DNA of 6,649 nt, from positions 1 through 6,649 of the forward strand of contig NZ_CAKROJ010000087.1 of NCBI RefSeq assembly GCF_934372025.1, read 5' to 3'. Of the stretch, positions 1 through 5,130 are shown in pieces. Under the pieces are notes generated by a model that worked only from the letters and a program-made list of their open reading frames with translations, made no database searches and was not told where the DNA came from. This DNA comes from an uncultured Blautia sp. (GTDB lineage Bacteria; Bacillota; Clostridia; Lachnospirales; Lachnospiraceae). Positions within the stretch are counted from its first letter, which is position 1. Every line of letters begins with the position of its first letter. The translations under genes and the position numbers were made by a program.

Positions 1-77
1 GAATGCTCTCCATGAGAATGCTCGATCACTGTGCCATCTTCAAGTGTATGTACGTGTGGTTCATTTAATTCACTCAT
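1..77 (-). CDS. Histidine-rich N-terminus of a probable CsoR-family metal/persulfide-sensing repressor (partial, cut by window edge)
   Basis: Only the first 25 codons are present; the rest lies beyond the left edge. The ATG at 75-77 follows a strong ribosome binding site (AGGAG at 83-87, 5 bases from the minimum spacing) and a good promoter at 165-194. The peptide starts MSELNEPHVHTLEDG and has five histidines in 25 residues (H8, H10, H20, H22, H25), spaced like a metal-binding tail. From memory, several Clostridia CsoR-type repressors carry such a His-rich leader before the three-helix sensor core. CsoR relatives bind Cu(I), Ni(II) or, as CstR, persulfides, and come off DNA when loaded. The neighbouring yedF/DUF3343 sulfur-selenium genes fit a persulfide or metal sensor. 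The diagnostic core with its Cys/His ligands is not in the window, so a His-rich metal chaperone or transporter leader is also possible. Confidence 0.5.
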   Translation of the reverse strand, partial: MSELNEPHVHTLEDGTVIEHSHGEH

Positions 78-146
78 GTTTTCTCCTCTCAGGATTCATT
101 AATTTCATTCAAAAGCCCTGCATGAATACATGAGTGTCTTTTGATC

Positions 147-159
147 TTCAGACCCTGAA
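147..159. promoter_or_regulatory. Perfect inverted repeat TTCAG-ACC-CTGAA at the predicted start of transcription (candidate operator)
   Basis: Five-base arms separated by three bases lie 5 bp downstream of the -10 box of the promoter at 165-194, right where transcription should begin. A repressor bound there would block the downstream His-rich gene, so autoregulation by that gene's product is a reasonable guess. The site is short, and it is not a clear match to the long G/C-tract operators known for copper CsoR proteins. Confidence 0.35.
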
Positions 160-164
160 CCATT

Positions 165-194
165 ATTATATCATACTTTCTAAATTTCTGTAAA
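165..194 (-). promoter_or_regulatory. Sigma-A promoter for the His-rich (CsoR-like) gene
   Basis: Read on the minus strand, TTTACA (189-194) and TATAAT (165-170) are 18 bp apart. TG-A directly before the -10 box makes it an extended -10. The -35 lies inside the 3' end of the 75-residue orphan gene, so the CsoR-like gene can be transcribed apart from the yedF unit. The predicted leader is about 80 bases. Confidence 0.65.
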
Positions 195-407
195 GGAACA
201 TCTCTGTTTTATCTGTGAGGTCACAATATCAAACACGATTGTCCCATCTTCAAGTATTACTTTGTCGTAAGAAACATCTTTCCCCTGGAATTTCTGTTTA
301 ACATATTCCTCAGGGTCTGCAAGCTCTACTTCTTCGACAAAAACATCCCTCATCTGATTTCTGGGGCACTTGTTAAAGATTTCCCAGATCACTTCGTATT
401 CTTTCAT
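180..407 (-). CDS. Small conserved-looking protein of unknown function in a yedF/DUF3343 cluster
   Basis: A 75-residue acidic protein beginning MKEYEVIWEIFNKCPRNQMR. I do not recognise a named family. It has no signal peptide, membrane segment or metal motif. Two cysteines (C14 and C69) are present, C14 within an NKCPRNQMRD stretch. The layout, an N-terminal charged helix-like part followed by VILEDGTIVFDIVTS-type strand segments, suggests a small alpha/beta fold. It is the third gene after yedF and DUF3343, 51 bases after the DUF3343 stop with no terminator between, so it is probably cotranscribed. The ATG at 405-407 follows a modest AGGTAG site. I recall similar short proteins beside yedF-like genes in other Clostridia, which favours a real gene, but the function is open. 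Confidence 0.7.
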   Translation of the reverse strand: MKEYEVIWEIFNKCPRNQMRDVFVEEVELADPEEYVKQKFQGKDVSYDKVILEDGTIVFDIVTSQIKQRCSFTEI

Positions 408-458
408 AACTACCTGCTTTTCTATTAAGAAATTCTTCTACGTTCTGCATTCTGATAT

Positions 459-695
459 TTATATTTCAAGATTCCACCGGCCCTCGATCTCATCTGCAAA
501 TTCATTCTCAACCGGCTGGAGTTCTTTCTCCTGTTGCGCTGCAACAGCCCAGGCGAGACCGCAACTGGCAGAAATTTCGCGAGGTACCGGAAGAAGCCTT
601 CCCGGAATCTTATGTTCTTTACAGAAGCGTTCGACTGCAATTGCTCCACTTGTGTTGTAGAATGTGAGCAGATATCTTGGTATCTTTTTGATCAT
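459..695 (-). CDS. DUF3343 family protein (putative Se/S carrier-like)
   Basis: A 78-residue protein matching the DUF3343 pattern: a short YLLTFYNTSGAIAVERFCK start, then GRLLPVPREISASCGLAW at about 32-49. The conserved cysteine is C45 in the CGLA motif, with another cysteine at C25. The family is usually called a putative selenium/sulfur carrier because it sits beside yedF and other selenium or cysteine-desulfurase genes; no reaction has been proven to my knowledge. Its ATG (693-695) overlaps the yedF stop by four bases (ATGA), and no good ribosome binding site precedes it, so translation is probably coupled to YedF. That makes near-equal production, and perhaps transfer of a persulfide or selenide between YedF and C45, plausible (inference). 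The tail after residue 55 is acidic and low in pattern. Confidence 0.88.
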   Translation of the reverse strand: MIKKIPRYLLTFYNTSGAIAVERFCKEHKIPGRLLPVPREISASCGLAWAVAAQQEKELQPVENEFADEIEGRWNLEI

Positions 696-1315
696 GGTTT
701 TACGACTTTGGAAGCTTTTGCCATCGTTTCTACGATATCGTACATATTGGTCACTTCACCAACCTGGAGCTTGTCTGTCAGTCCATAATAGTTAAGACAG
801 GTTCCACAGGTCTTGATCGTTACGCCCTGTGCTTCCAGACTCTTGATATCTTCCAGAGAATCGGAACCTTCTGTTGTGAGTGTTGCTCCACCATTATAAA
901 AGAGCATTGTCTCTGGAAGTTTATCAAGCTGTGTCACTGCAAAGATAAAGCCTTTCATCAGAACTTTTCCAAGTTCATCGTTTCCTCTTCCCATGGTAGC
1001 AGTATTCACTGCGATCACAAAGTCCCCCTTTACATCCGGAATACAGGAAATCTCTTCTTCCACGGCTTCTGCTGCCGGCTGGCGGTTCTTTACACGCATA
1101 ATCACATGGAACTCTGTGTCACTTTTTTTCTCAGAAAGGACTTCTGCTCCCGCGCTTTTTCCCATTCTGGTGAGATTCTGTACAGCGGTCTCATTGTCGA
1201 CCAGTACCTCGATCTCTGCGTCGCCCTGAATACTGTCCAGAACTTTTTTTGTCTTTACTACCGGAATCGGACACTGTTCACCCATAGCGTTTACTGTATA
1301 TTTCTGTTCTGCCAT
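692..1315 (-). CDS. yedF: YedF: TusA-DsrE two-domain sulfurtransferase-like selenium metabolism protein
   Basis: A 207-residue cytosolic protein of the expected length. Residues 1-75 are a TusA/SirA domain with the signature CPIP (C15-P18), whose cysteine carries persulfide sulfur in TusA. Residues about 95-205 resemble a DsrE-like domain, with FIFAVTQLDKLPETMLFYNGG at 123-143 and a CGTC pair (C170, C173) near the end that could accept sulfur or selenium. The family is linked to selenium metabolism by genome context; the exact reaction is unproven. The start is clear: ATG at 1313-1315, seven bases after a perfect AGGAGG (1323-1328), with a strong promoter upstream. It is first in a unit with DUF3343 (four-base overlap) and a 75-residue orphan. 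The lack of an adjacent selD or selenocysteine gene in view leaves a pure sulfur role possible. Confidence 0.93.
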   Translation of the reverse strand: MAEQKYTVNAMGEQCPIPVVKTKKVLDSIQGDAEIEVLVDNETAVQNLTRMGKSAGAEVLSEKKSDTEFHVIMRVKNRQPAAEAVEEEISCIPDVKGDFVIAVNTATMGRGNDELGKVLMKGFIFAVTQLDKLPETMLFYNGGATLTTEGSDSLEDIKSLEAQGVTIKTCGTCLNYYGLTDKLQVGEVTNMYDIVETMAKASKVVKP

Positions 1316-1356
1316 CTCATTGCCTCCTGTTCATATCATTTTTCAAAATTATTTTT

Positions 1357-1385
1357 ATTGTATCAAACCTTTTGTTCTTTTGCAA
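1357..1385 (-). promoter_or_regulatory. Sigma-A promoter for the yedF-DUF3343-orphan unit
   Basis: On the minus strand TTGCAA (1380-1385) and TACAAT (1357-1362) are separated by exactly 17 bp, with TG-A before the -10 (extended -10). Transcription should begin near 1350, giving a leader of about 35 bases that ends in the AGGAGG of yedF. Confidence 0.7.
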
Positions 1386-1424
1386 TGTCTGACCAAAAAT
1401 GTCCAGTATAAGTGTGTTTTTCGC

Positions 1425-1440
1425 TAACTGTTTACAGGTA
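1425..1440. promoter_or_regulatory. Near-perfect 16-bp palindrome TAACTGTTTACAGGTA in the yedF/xpt divergent region
   Basis: The arms TAaCTGT and ACAGgTA pair at all but one position around a TT centre. It lies about 40 bp upstream of the yedF -35 box and about 60 bp upstream of the xpt -35 box, so it could serve either direction. The binding protein is not identifiable; the site could also be chance in AT-rich DNA. Confidence 0.3.
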
Positions 1441-1491
1441 ATATTCTTTTCTTATTCCATAATTTTTGTAAATTTAGGTGAATTTTTTTGT

Positions 1492-1519
1492 CGAAAAGAA
1501 TTGAACTTCCACGAATAAT
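1492..1519 (+). promoter_or_regulatory. Two CGAA-containing boxes at the xpt promoter (candidate PurR-type PurBoxes)
   Basis: CGAAAAGAA begins at 1492 and CGAATAAT at 1512, a 20-bp direct spacing close to two helical turns. The boxes flank the -35 hexamer at 1501-1506. The second resembles the Firmicutes PurBox core (CGAACWWT in Bacillus subtilis) with one change. PurR-type control of a purine salvage gene would make sense, but the known boxes are usually inverted and better conserved, so this is tentative. Confidence 0.3.
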
Positions 1520-1529
1520 AGAGTATCAT
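1501..1529 (+). promoter_or_regulatory. Sigma-A promoter for xpt
   Basis: TTGAAC (1501-1506) and TATCAT (1524-1529) are 17 bp apart. Transcription would start near 1536, giving a leader of about 40 bases. This is downstream of the in-frame TTG at 1488, which therefore cannot be the start codon of this transcript. A second TATAAT lies at 1533-1538 but has no matching -35. Confidence 0.55.
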
Positions 1530-1560
1530 AGATATAATTTTAGAAAAATGCTTACAGATC

Positions 1561-1568
1561 AAAGGAGA
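1561..1568 (+). promoter_or_regulatory. Ribosome binding site that fixes the xpt start
   Basis: AAAGGAGA ends seven bases before the ATG at 1575. No comparable site precedes the in-frame TTG at 1488 or the ATG at 1548, so the 190-residue reading is preferred over the 219-residue one. Confidence 0.85.
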
Positions 1569-1574
1569 GAAATC

Positions 1575-2147
1575 ATGCAGCTTTTAAAGGACCGTATACT
1601 GAAAGATGGAATCGTGAAACCGGGTAATATTTTAAAGGTAGACAGTTTTTTGAATCATCAGATGGATATTACTCTCATCAATGAGATCGGCAAGGAATTC
1701 AAAAGACGTTTTGCAGATTGCCCGATCACTAAAATCCTTACAATCGAAGCTTCCGGCATTGGTATTGCATGTATTGCCGCACAGTATTTTGATGTTCCTG
1801 TTATTTTTGCAAAAAAAGCGCAGAGTCTGAATCTTGATGGTGAAATGTACTGTTCCAAAGTAGAATCTTTTACTCATAAAAAAGTCTATGATGTTATTTT
1901 ATCCAGGAAATTTCTTGGTCCTGAAGACCATGTGCTTCTGATCGACGATTTCCTTGCAAATGGATGCGCATTGCTCGGTCTTATTGACATTGTCAAAGAA
2001 TCCGGTGCTACTCTTGAGGGTGCCGGTATTGTTATCGAAAAAGGTTTCCAGAACGGCGGACAGAAGATTCGTGACATGGGTGTACGTCTGGAATCTCTTG
2101 CAATTGTTGATTCTATGACAGATGATTCTTTAACTTTTCGTGATTAA
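1575..2147 (+). CDS. xpt: Xanthine phosphoribosyltransferase
   Basis: A 190-residue soluble enzyme that joins xanthine (and less well guanine) to PRPP to give XMP for purine salvage. The N-terminus MQLLKDRILKDG, then PGNILKVDSFLNHQ (16-29), matches the start of Bacillus subtilis Xpt and supports the ATG at 1575. The PRPP-binding loop is VLLIDDFLANGCA at 120-132, with the paired acidic residues D124-D125. TIEASGIGIA (56-65) is the second PRPP-contact region, and GIVIEKGFQNGG (151-162) the base-binding side. Length is as expected for the family (about 190-195). The gene stands alone on the plus strand, diverging from yedF and converging on the murT operon, with a shared terminator 3' of it. No purine permease follows and no guanine riboswitch precedes it, unlike the B. 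subtilis xpt-pbuX unit. Confidence 0.95.
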   Translation: MQLLKDRILKDGIVKPGNILKVDSFLNHQMDITLINEIGKEFKRRFADCPITKILTIEASGIGIACIAAQYFDVPVIFAKKAQSLNLDGEMYCSKVESFTHKKVYDVILSRKFLGPEDHVLLIDDFLANGCALLGLIDIVKESGATLEGAGIVIEKGFQNGGQKIRDMGVRLESLAIVDSMTDDSLTFRD

Positions 2148-2154
2148 ATACCCT

Positions 2155-2196
2155 AAAAAAAGGAACGCTCACATAACTGTGAAACGTTCCTTTTTT
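2155..2196. terminator. Bidirectional intrinsic terminator between xpt and the convergent murT operon
   Basis: The stem pairs GGAACG (2162-2167) with CGTTCC (2185-2190), and an inner TCAC/GTGA pair (2169-2172 with 2179-2182) encloses a six-base loop. T6 follows on the plus strand, and A7 (2155-2161) precedes it, giving a T-run on the minus strand. It sits 8 bases after the xpt stop and 7 bases from the lipoprotein gene stop, so it can end both transcripts. Confidence 0.9.
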
Positions 2197-2202
2197 GTTA
2201 CT

Positions 2203-3711
2203 TTATTTTTTGATTTTTGAAGATTTCTTTAATGTAACTTTCGGTTTTGGAGTTGGAGTTACCTTCTTTTCTTCCGGAGTTGGTGTTACCTTATTCTCTT
2301 CTTTTTCTTCCGGAGTTGGCGTTACCGTTTCTTCAGATCCTGACTCTTCTTCTAAATCCGGAGTTTTTGTCTGCTCTGCCGTTTCTGTCGGTGCAGGTGT
2401 TACAGGCTCTGCTGTTTCTGTTGGCGTCGGACTTACCTCTTTCTCTGTCGGAACAGGTGTTGTCAACGGGCGCACTTCATCTTCTGAATAATATCCATTG
2501 TCAATCAACAATTCATAATTATCAATGTCAATCACCTGTATGTTACAGAGATAGCTTCCAATAATTTTCGTACCATTATCATACTGTTCATAATCATTCA
2601 CTTCAGGATCATCTTCTCCATGAAGATAAACATTCACCATATCTTCACACTGATCTGCAAGCTCTCTTCGATCCATAAAAATACTGAATGTCTGTTTTCC
2701 TTCCGCAATTCTTCGAACTCCCTCTGCATCACATCCTGTTCCTGAAATCAATGGCCAGTCTTCTGTCCCAGGAACTGCTCCAGACTCTTCCAGTGCTTCT
2801 TCTGCCCCAAGTGCTGCATTATCAAATCCTGTACAGATAATATCCGGCACACTGTCTTCCTGATAAGCATCTGTCAGAATATCTGTCATTCTTGTTTTTG
2901 CAAGATCTGTACTCCAGCGAAGAATCCCGGTATCCTCAAAGGATAGCTTTCCTGATCTGCATACCAGTGTTCCTGCATCAAAATACGGCTGCAGAACCTC
3001 CATTACGCCATTATAAAGAAACAATGCCTGTGTATCATCCAATGAACCCATCAGGAATTCTATTGTACGTGATTCTCCGGCTTCCTGTACCTTATCCAGT
3101 TCTTCACTGTCAATAATCTGTTTTGCGATCGTCTGTCCAATCTGGCGTCCCCCAAATGTGACATAGTATTTAACAGCGTTAGTATTCATAATCAGATCAT
3201 CATAGGAAAATACGGGAATCTCTGCATCTTTCACAGTCGTCAGCACATCACTGAGTCCATATGGATCTACCGGTGCAATCACCATGGCAGACACATTCTC
3301 TTCTGTCATCTGCTGAATCTGAGATACCTGTTTGGAGCTGTCACTGTCCGCATAAAGAATCACCGGCTCATATCCATCTTCCTGAAACTGTATTTCAAGT
3401 TCTTTTGCGTCCCTGCTCCAGTTTTCGTCATCCGGGAAAAATATCGCTATTTTTTCTTTGTCTTCTAAGGAATCTTCTTCTGTATTTTCTGTCTCTTCCT
3501 GATCTTCTTTTTTATCTGTTTTCTCCTCTGATGACTTGCTGTCCTTTTTATCATCAGATGATGTTTCTGCCTCTGTCTGCTCGCCAGTTCCCTCTTTTTC
3601 AGTCTGGGCACTTTCACTGGCAGCTTCTGTTGCTTTGTTTTTGCCACATCCTGTAAATATAGTTCCTGCCAGAAGCACACCAAGCAACATGCATACTGCT
3701 CTTTTTTTCAT
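2203..3711 (-). CDS. ChvE/XylF-like sugar-binding lipoprotein with acidic linker and Thr-Pro-rich tail
   Basis: A 502-residue secreted lipoprotein. Residues 1-22 are a type II signal peptide (MKKR, hydrophobic core, then TGC with lipidated C22). Residues 23-85 are a Glu/Lys/Ser/Thr-rich linker. Residues about 86-413 are a periplasmic-binding-protein type 1 domain; SKQVSQIQQMTEENVSAMVIAP and LSDVLTTVKDAEIPVFSYDDLI closely follow the ChvE/XylF multiple-sugar binders. Residues about 416-502 are a disordered tail of VTPTPEEK-like repeats ending in a lysine-rich stretch. Family members feed ABC importers or sensors; none is encoded here. Two pocket motifs differ from those I remember: YDDLI for YDRLI (residues 170-174) and TGCDAE for TGQDAE. 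I chose the ATG at 3709-3711 because it precedes the signal peptide and follows a GGAAG site; an upstream in-frame ATG (3774) would overlap the regulator gene. It is last in the murT operon. Confidence 0.85.
   Translation of the reverse strand: MKKRAVCMLLGVLLAGTIFTGCGKNKATEAASESAQTEKEGTGEQTEAETSSDDKKDSKSSEEKTDKKEDQEETENTEEDSLEDKEKIAIFFPDDENWSRDAKELEIQFQEDGYEPVILYADSDSSKQVSQIQQMTEENVSAMVIAPVDPYGLSDVLTTVKDAEIPVFSYDDLIMNTNAVKYYVTFGGRQIGQTIAKQIIDSEELDKVQEAGESRTIEFLMGSLDDTQALFLYNGVMEVLQPYFDAGTLVCRSGKLSFEDTGILRWSTDLAKTRMTDILTDAYQEDSVPDIICTGFDNAALGAEEALEESGAVPGTEDWPLISGTGCDAEGVRRIAEGKQTFSIFMDRRELADQCEDMVNVYLHGEDDPEVNDYEQYDNGTKIIGSYLCNIQVIDIDNYELLIDNGYYSEDEVRPLTTPVPTEKEVSPTPTETAEPVTPAPTETAEQTKTPDLEEESGSEETVTPTPEEKEENKVTPTPEEKKVTPTPKPKVTLKKSSKIKK
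2249..2326 (-). repeat. Coding tandem repeat: three Val-Thr-Pro-Thr-Pro units in the lipoprotein tail
   Basis: Near-identical segments GGAGTTGGNGTTACC lie at 2249-2263, 2276-2290 and 2312-2326. Two of them carry an extended TTCC flank encoding Pro-Glu-Glu. A looser pair of CTCTGCYGTTTCTGTYGG copies sits at 2374-2391 and 2407-2424 and encodes Pro-Thr-Glu-Thr-Ala-Glu. The spacing is irregular (27 then 36 bp) and in multiples of three, consistent with slippage that expands or shrinks the tail in frame. Confidence 0.8.
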
Positions 3712-3748
3712 GCTGTCTTCCTTTCTGTATTTATGATTTTGAACAGTT

Positions 3749-4387
3749 TCAGATTCCTTTGTACTCTTTTGCAATTCCCTTCAGATAATCTCTGTAAGAT
3801 ACTGCTGCTTTTTTAGGTTTCAGGATATGTACATCCTTTCCCATCGTTGTCAGCCATCCATAAAACTTCGGACCTGCCACCATTGGAATCGTCACCTGAA
3901 AAGATCCTGATTCTTTTAATTTATATTCTCCATAACTGCCAAAATAGTCTTTGATTTCTTTTTGTCTTACTCCGTTGCACTGCAGTTTTATTGTTTTTTC
4001 GGTATCCTGTATCTCATCTTTACAGAGAATATTCTCCACCTTTATAACTGTCGGTACATTTTTCTTTTCTTCATTCGCTACACTCTGTATATCTTCAGAT
4101 TTCTCAGACACCTTTTCTTCGGCACATACAGTCGTTACAGATTCTGCTTCAGCACTTCCGTTTAAAAGATAATATCCTCCCGGTCTGCCTCTCTTGTATC
4201 GTACATCCAGTCCAAATTCGCGCAGTGCTTCTATATCATCGTAAATACTCTTTCTCTCTGCTGTAATACCATATTCCATGAGTTTATCAAGAATCTCCTG
4301 CATCGTTACGATCTGACTCTCAGAGGTTTTCATAAGGAGATGTTCAAGAACCAGTATCTTCCCTTTTTGATTGCGTGATTTTGCCAT
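3749..4387 (-). CDS. YafY-type HTH regulator with WCX domain but no WYL domain
   Basis: A 212-residue cytosolic protein. Residues about 8-75 form the winged HTH of the YafY/DeoR-like family (ILVLEHLLMKTSE, AERKSIYDDIEALREFGLDV, GRPGGYYLL wing). Residues about 131-212 match the WYL C-terminal extension (WCX): KLQCNGVRQKEIKDYFG, then SFQVTIPMVAGPKFYGWLTTMGKDVHILKP and a closing helix SYRDYLKGIAKEY. Family members usually have about 300 residues with a WYL sensor domain between these; here residues 76-130 are a low-complexity charged linker and no WYL motif is seen. It should bind DNA, but ligand sensing must differ. The ATG (4385-4387) follows GGGAAGA, and the gene starts 17 bases after the gatD stop and ends 37 bases before the lipoprotein start, so it looks cotranscribed. 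Target genes are unknown; control of the adjoining lipoprotein or of murT is inference. Confidence 0.8.
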   Translation of the reverse strand: MAKSRNQKGKILVLEHLLMKTSESQIVTMQEILDKLMEYGITAERKSIYDDIEALREFGLDVRYKRGRPGGYYLLNGSAEAESVTTVCAEEKVSEKSEDIQSVANEEKKNVPTVIKVENILCKDEIQDTEKTIKLQCNGVRQKEIKDYFGSYGEYKLKESGSFQVTIPMVAGPKFYGWLTTMGKDVHILKPKKAAVSYRDYLKGIAKEYKGI

Positions 4388-4404
4388 AGTTCTTCCCTCG
4401 TATT

Positions 4405-5130
4405 TTATTTTTCGTGTGTAAATCGTTGTACAATATAGTCATTAGCTTCTTTTTCCTGACTGTCATCCAGCGGAGTCAGTACGATATCTTCACCATATTT
4501 TTTCTTCAATGCTCTTTCAATCAGCCAGTCTGCAAGCTGTGGATTTTTTGGAAGGAGCGGACCGTGAAGATAAGTTCCGATCACATTCTTGTATACAACA
4601 CCTTCATAACCGGATTTCCCATCATTTCCAGCTCCGTAAAGAACTTTACCCAATGGTTTATTATCCTTAATACTTGTTCTGCCGCCATGATTTTCAAAAC
4701 CAACAACCGGCATGTCAAAAAGCTCACTCTGCAAAACAATATTGCTGATCAGTCGTCCCTCTTCCTGCTCGGTATACATATCTACAAGATCAAGACCTGT
4801 GATCATTCCCTGCTCTGTCTTATAATATTTACCAAGGAGCTGGTATCCACCACAGATTGCAATCACGACCCCATTTGCTTCCACATACTCTTTAAAGTCC
4901 TTCTGAATGGACTTTAACTTTTCACATACGATCATCTGTTCACGGTCGGAGCCACCTCCGAGAAGTACAATATCAAGCTTTGAAAAATCTATCGTATCAT
5001 CTGTTTCATATGCTATTGTTTCGGCCTCAATTCCTCTCCACTGGCAGCGTTTCATCAGGCACTGAATATTTCCTCTGTCACCATATAAATTCAGAAGATC
5101 CGGATATAAATGTCCTATCGTAAGTTTCAT
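4405..5130 (-). CDS. gatD: Lipid II isoglutaminyl synthase (glutamine-hydrolysing), glutaminase subunit GatD
   Basis: A 241-residue CobB/CobQ-like class I glutamine amidotransferase. It releases ammonia from glutamine for MurT, which amidates the alpha-carboxyl of D-glutamate in lipid II on the inner face of the membrane. The nucleophile is C93 in AICGGYQLLG, and the catalytic histidine H189 lies in GTYLHGPLLPKNP. VLLGGGSDREQ (55-65) and GFENHGGRT (144-152) are further family motifs, and R126 probably matches the substrate-contacting Arg of Staphylococcus aureus GatD. There is no separate acid in the triad; in the known structure MurT supplies it. The ATG overlaps the murT stop by one base (TAATG), with a GGAGGGAG site at 5138-5145 inside the murT end, so translation is probably coupled for equal subunit amounts. 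Length is normal for the family. Confidence 0.95.
   Translation of the reverse strand: MKLTIGHLYPDLLNLYGDRGNIQCLMKRCQWRGIEAETIAYETDDTIDFSKLDIVLLGGGSDREQMIVCEKLKSIQKDFKEYVEANGVVIAICGGYQLLGKYYKTEQGMITGLDLVDMYTEQEEGRLISNIVLQSELFDMPVVGFENHGGRTSIKDNKPLGKVLYGAGNDGKSGYEGVVYKNVIGTYLHGPLLPKNPQLADWLIERALKKKYGEDIVLTPLDDSQEKEANDYIVQRFTHEK

Noticed and set aside
425..649. Alternative minus-strand frame across DUF3343
   Set aside because: It is basic and arginine-rich with no family likeness, while the other frame carries the DUF3343 CGLA motif.
1488..1574. N-terminal extension of xpt from a TTG at 1488 (219 residues)
   Set aside because: No ribosome binding site precedes it, it overlaps the likely promoter, and the 190-residue form from the ATG at 1575 matches the family start and length.
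2195..2564. Plus-strand open frames with Val/Gly/Ser or Leu/Pro repeats opposite the lipoprotein tail
   Set aside because: They are antisense images of the Thr-Pro repeats and have no ribosome binding site.
3712..3774. 21-residue N-terminal extension of the lipoprotein
   Set aside because: It would place polar residues before the signal peptide and overlap the regulator gene by 26 bases; the ATG at 3711 has its own GGAAG site.
4414..4917. 167-residue plus-strand open frame opposite gatD
   Set aside because: It is antisense to a clearly conserved gene and resembles no protein; no ribosome binding site or promoter was seen.
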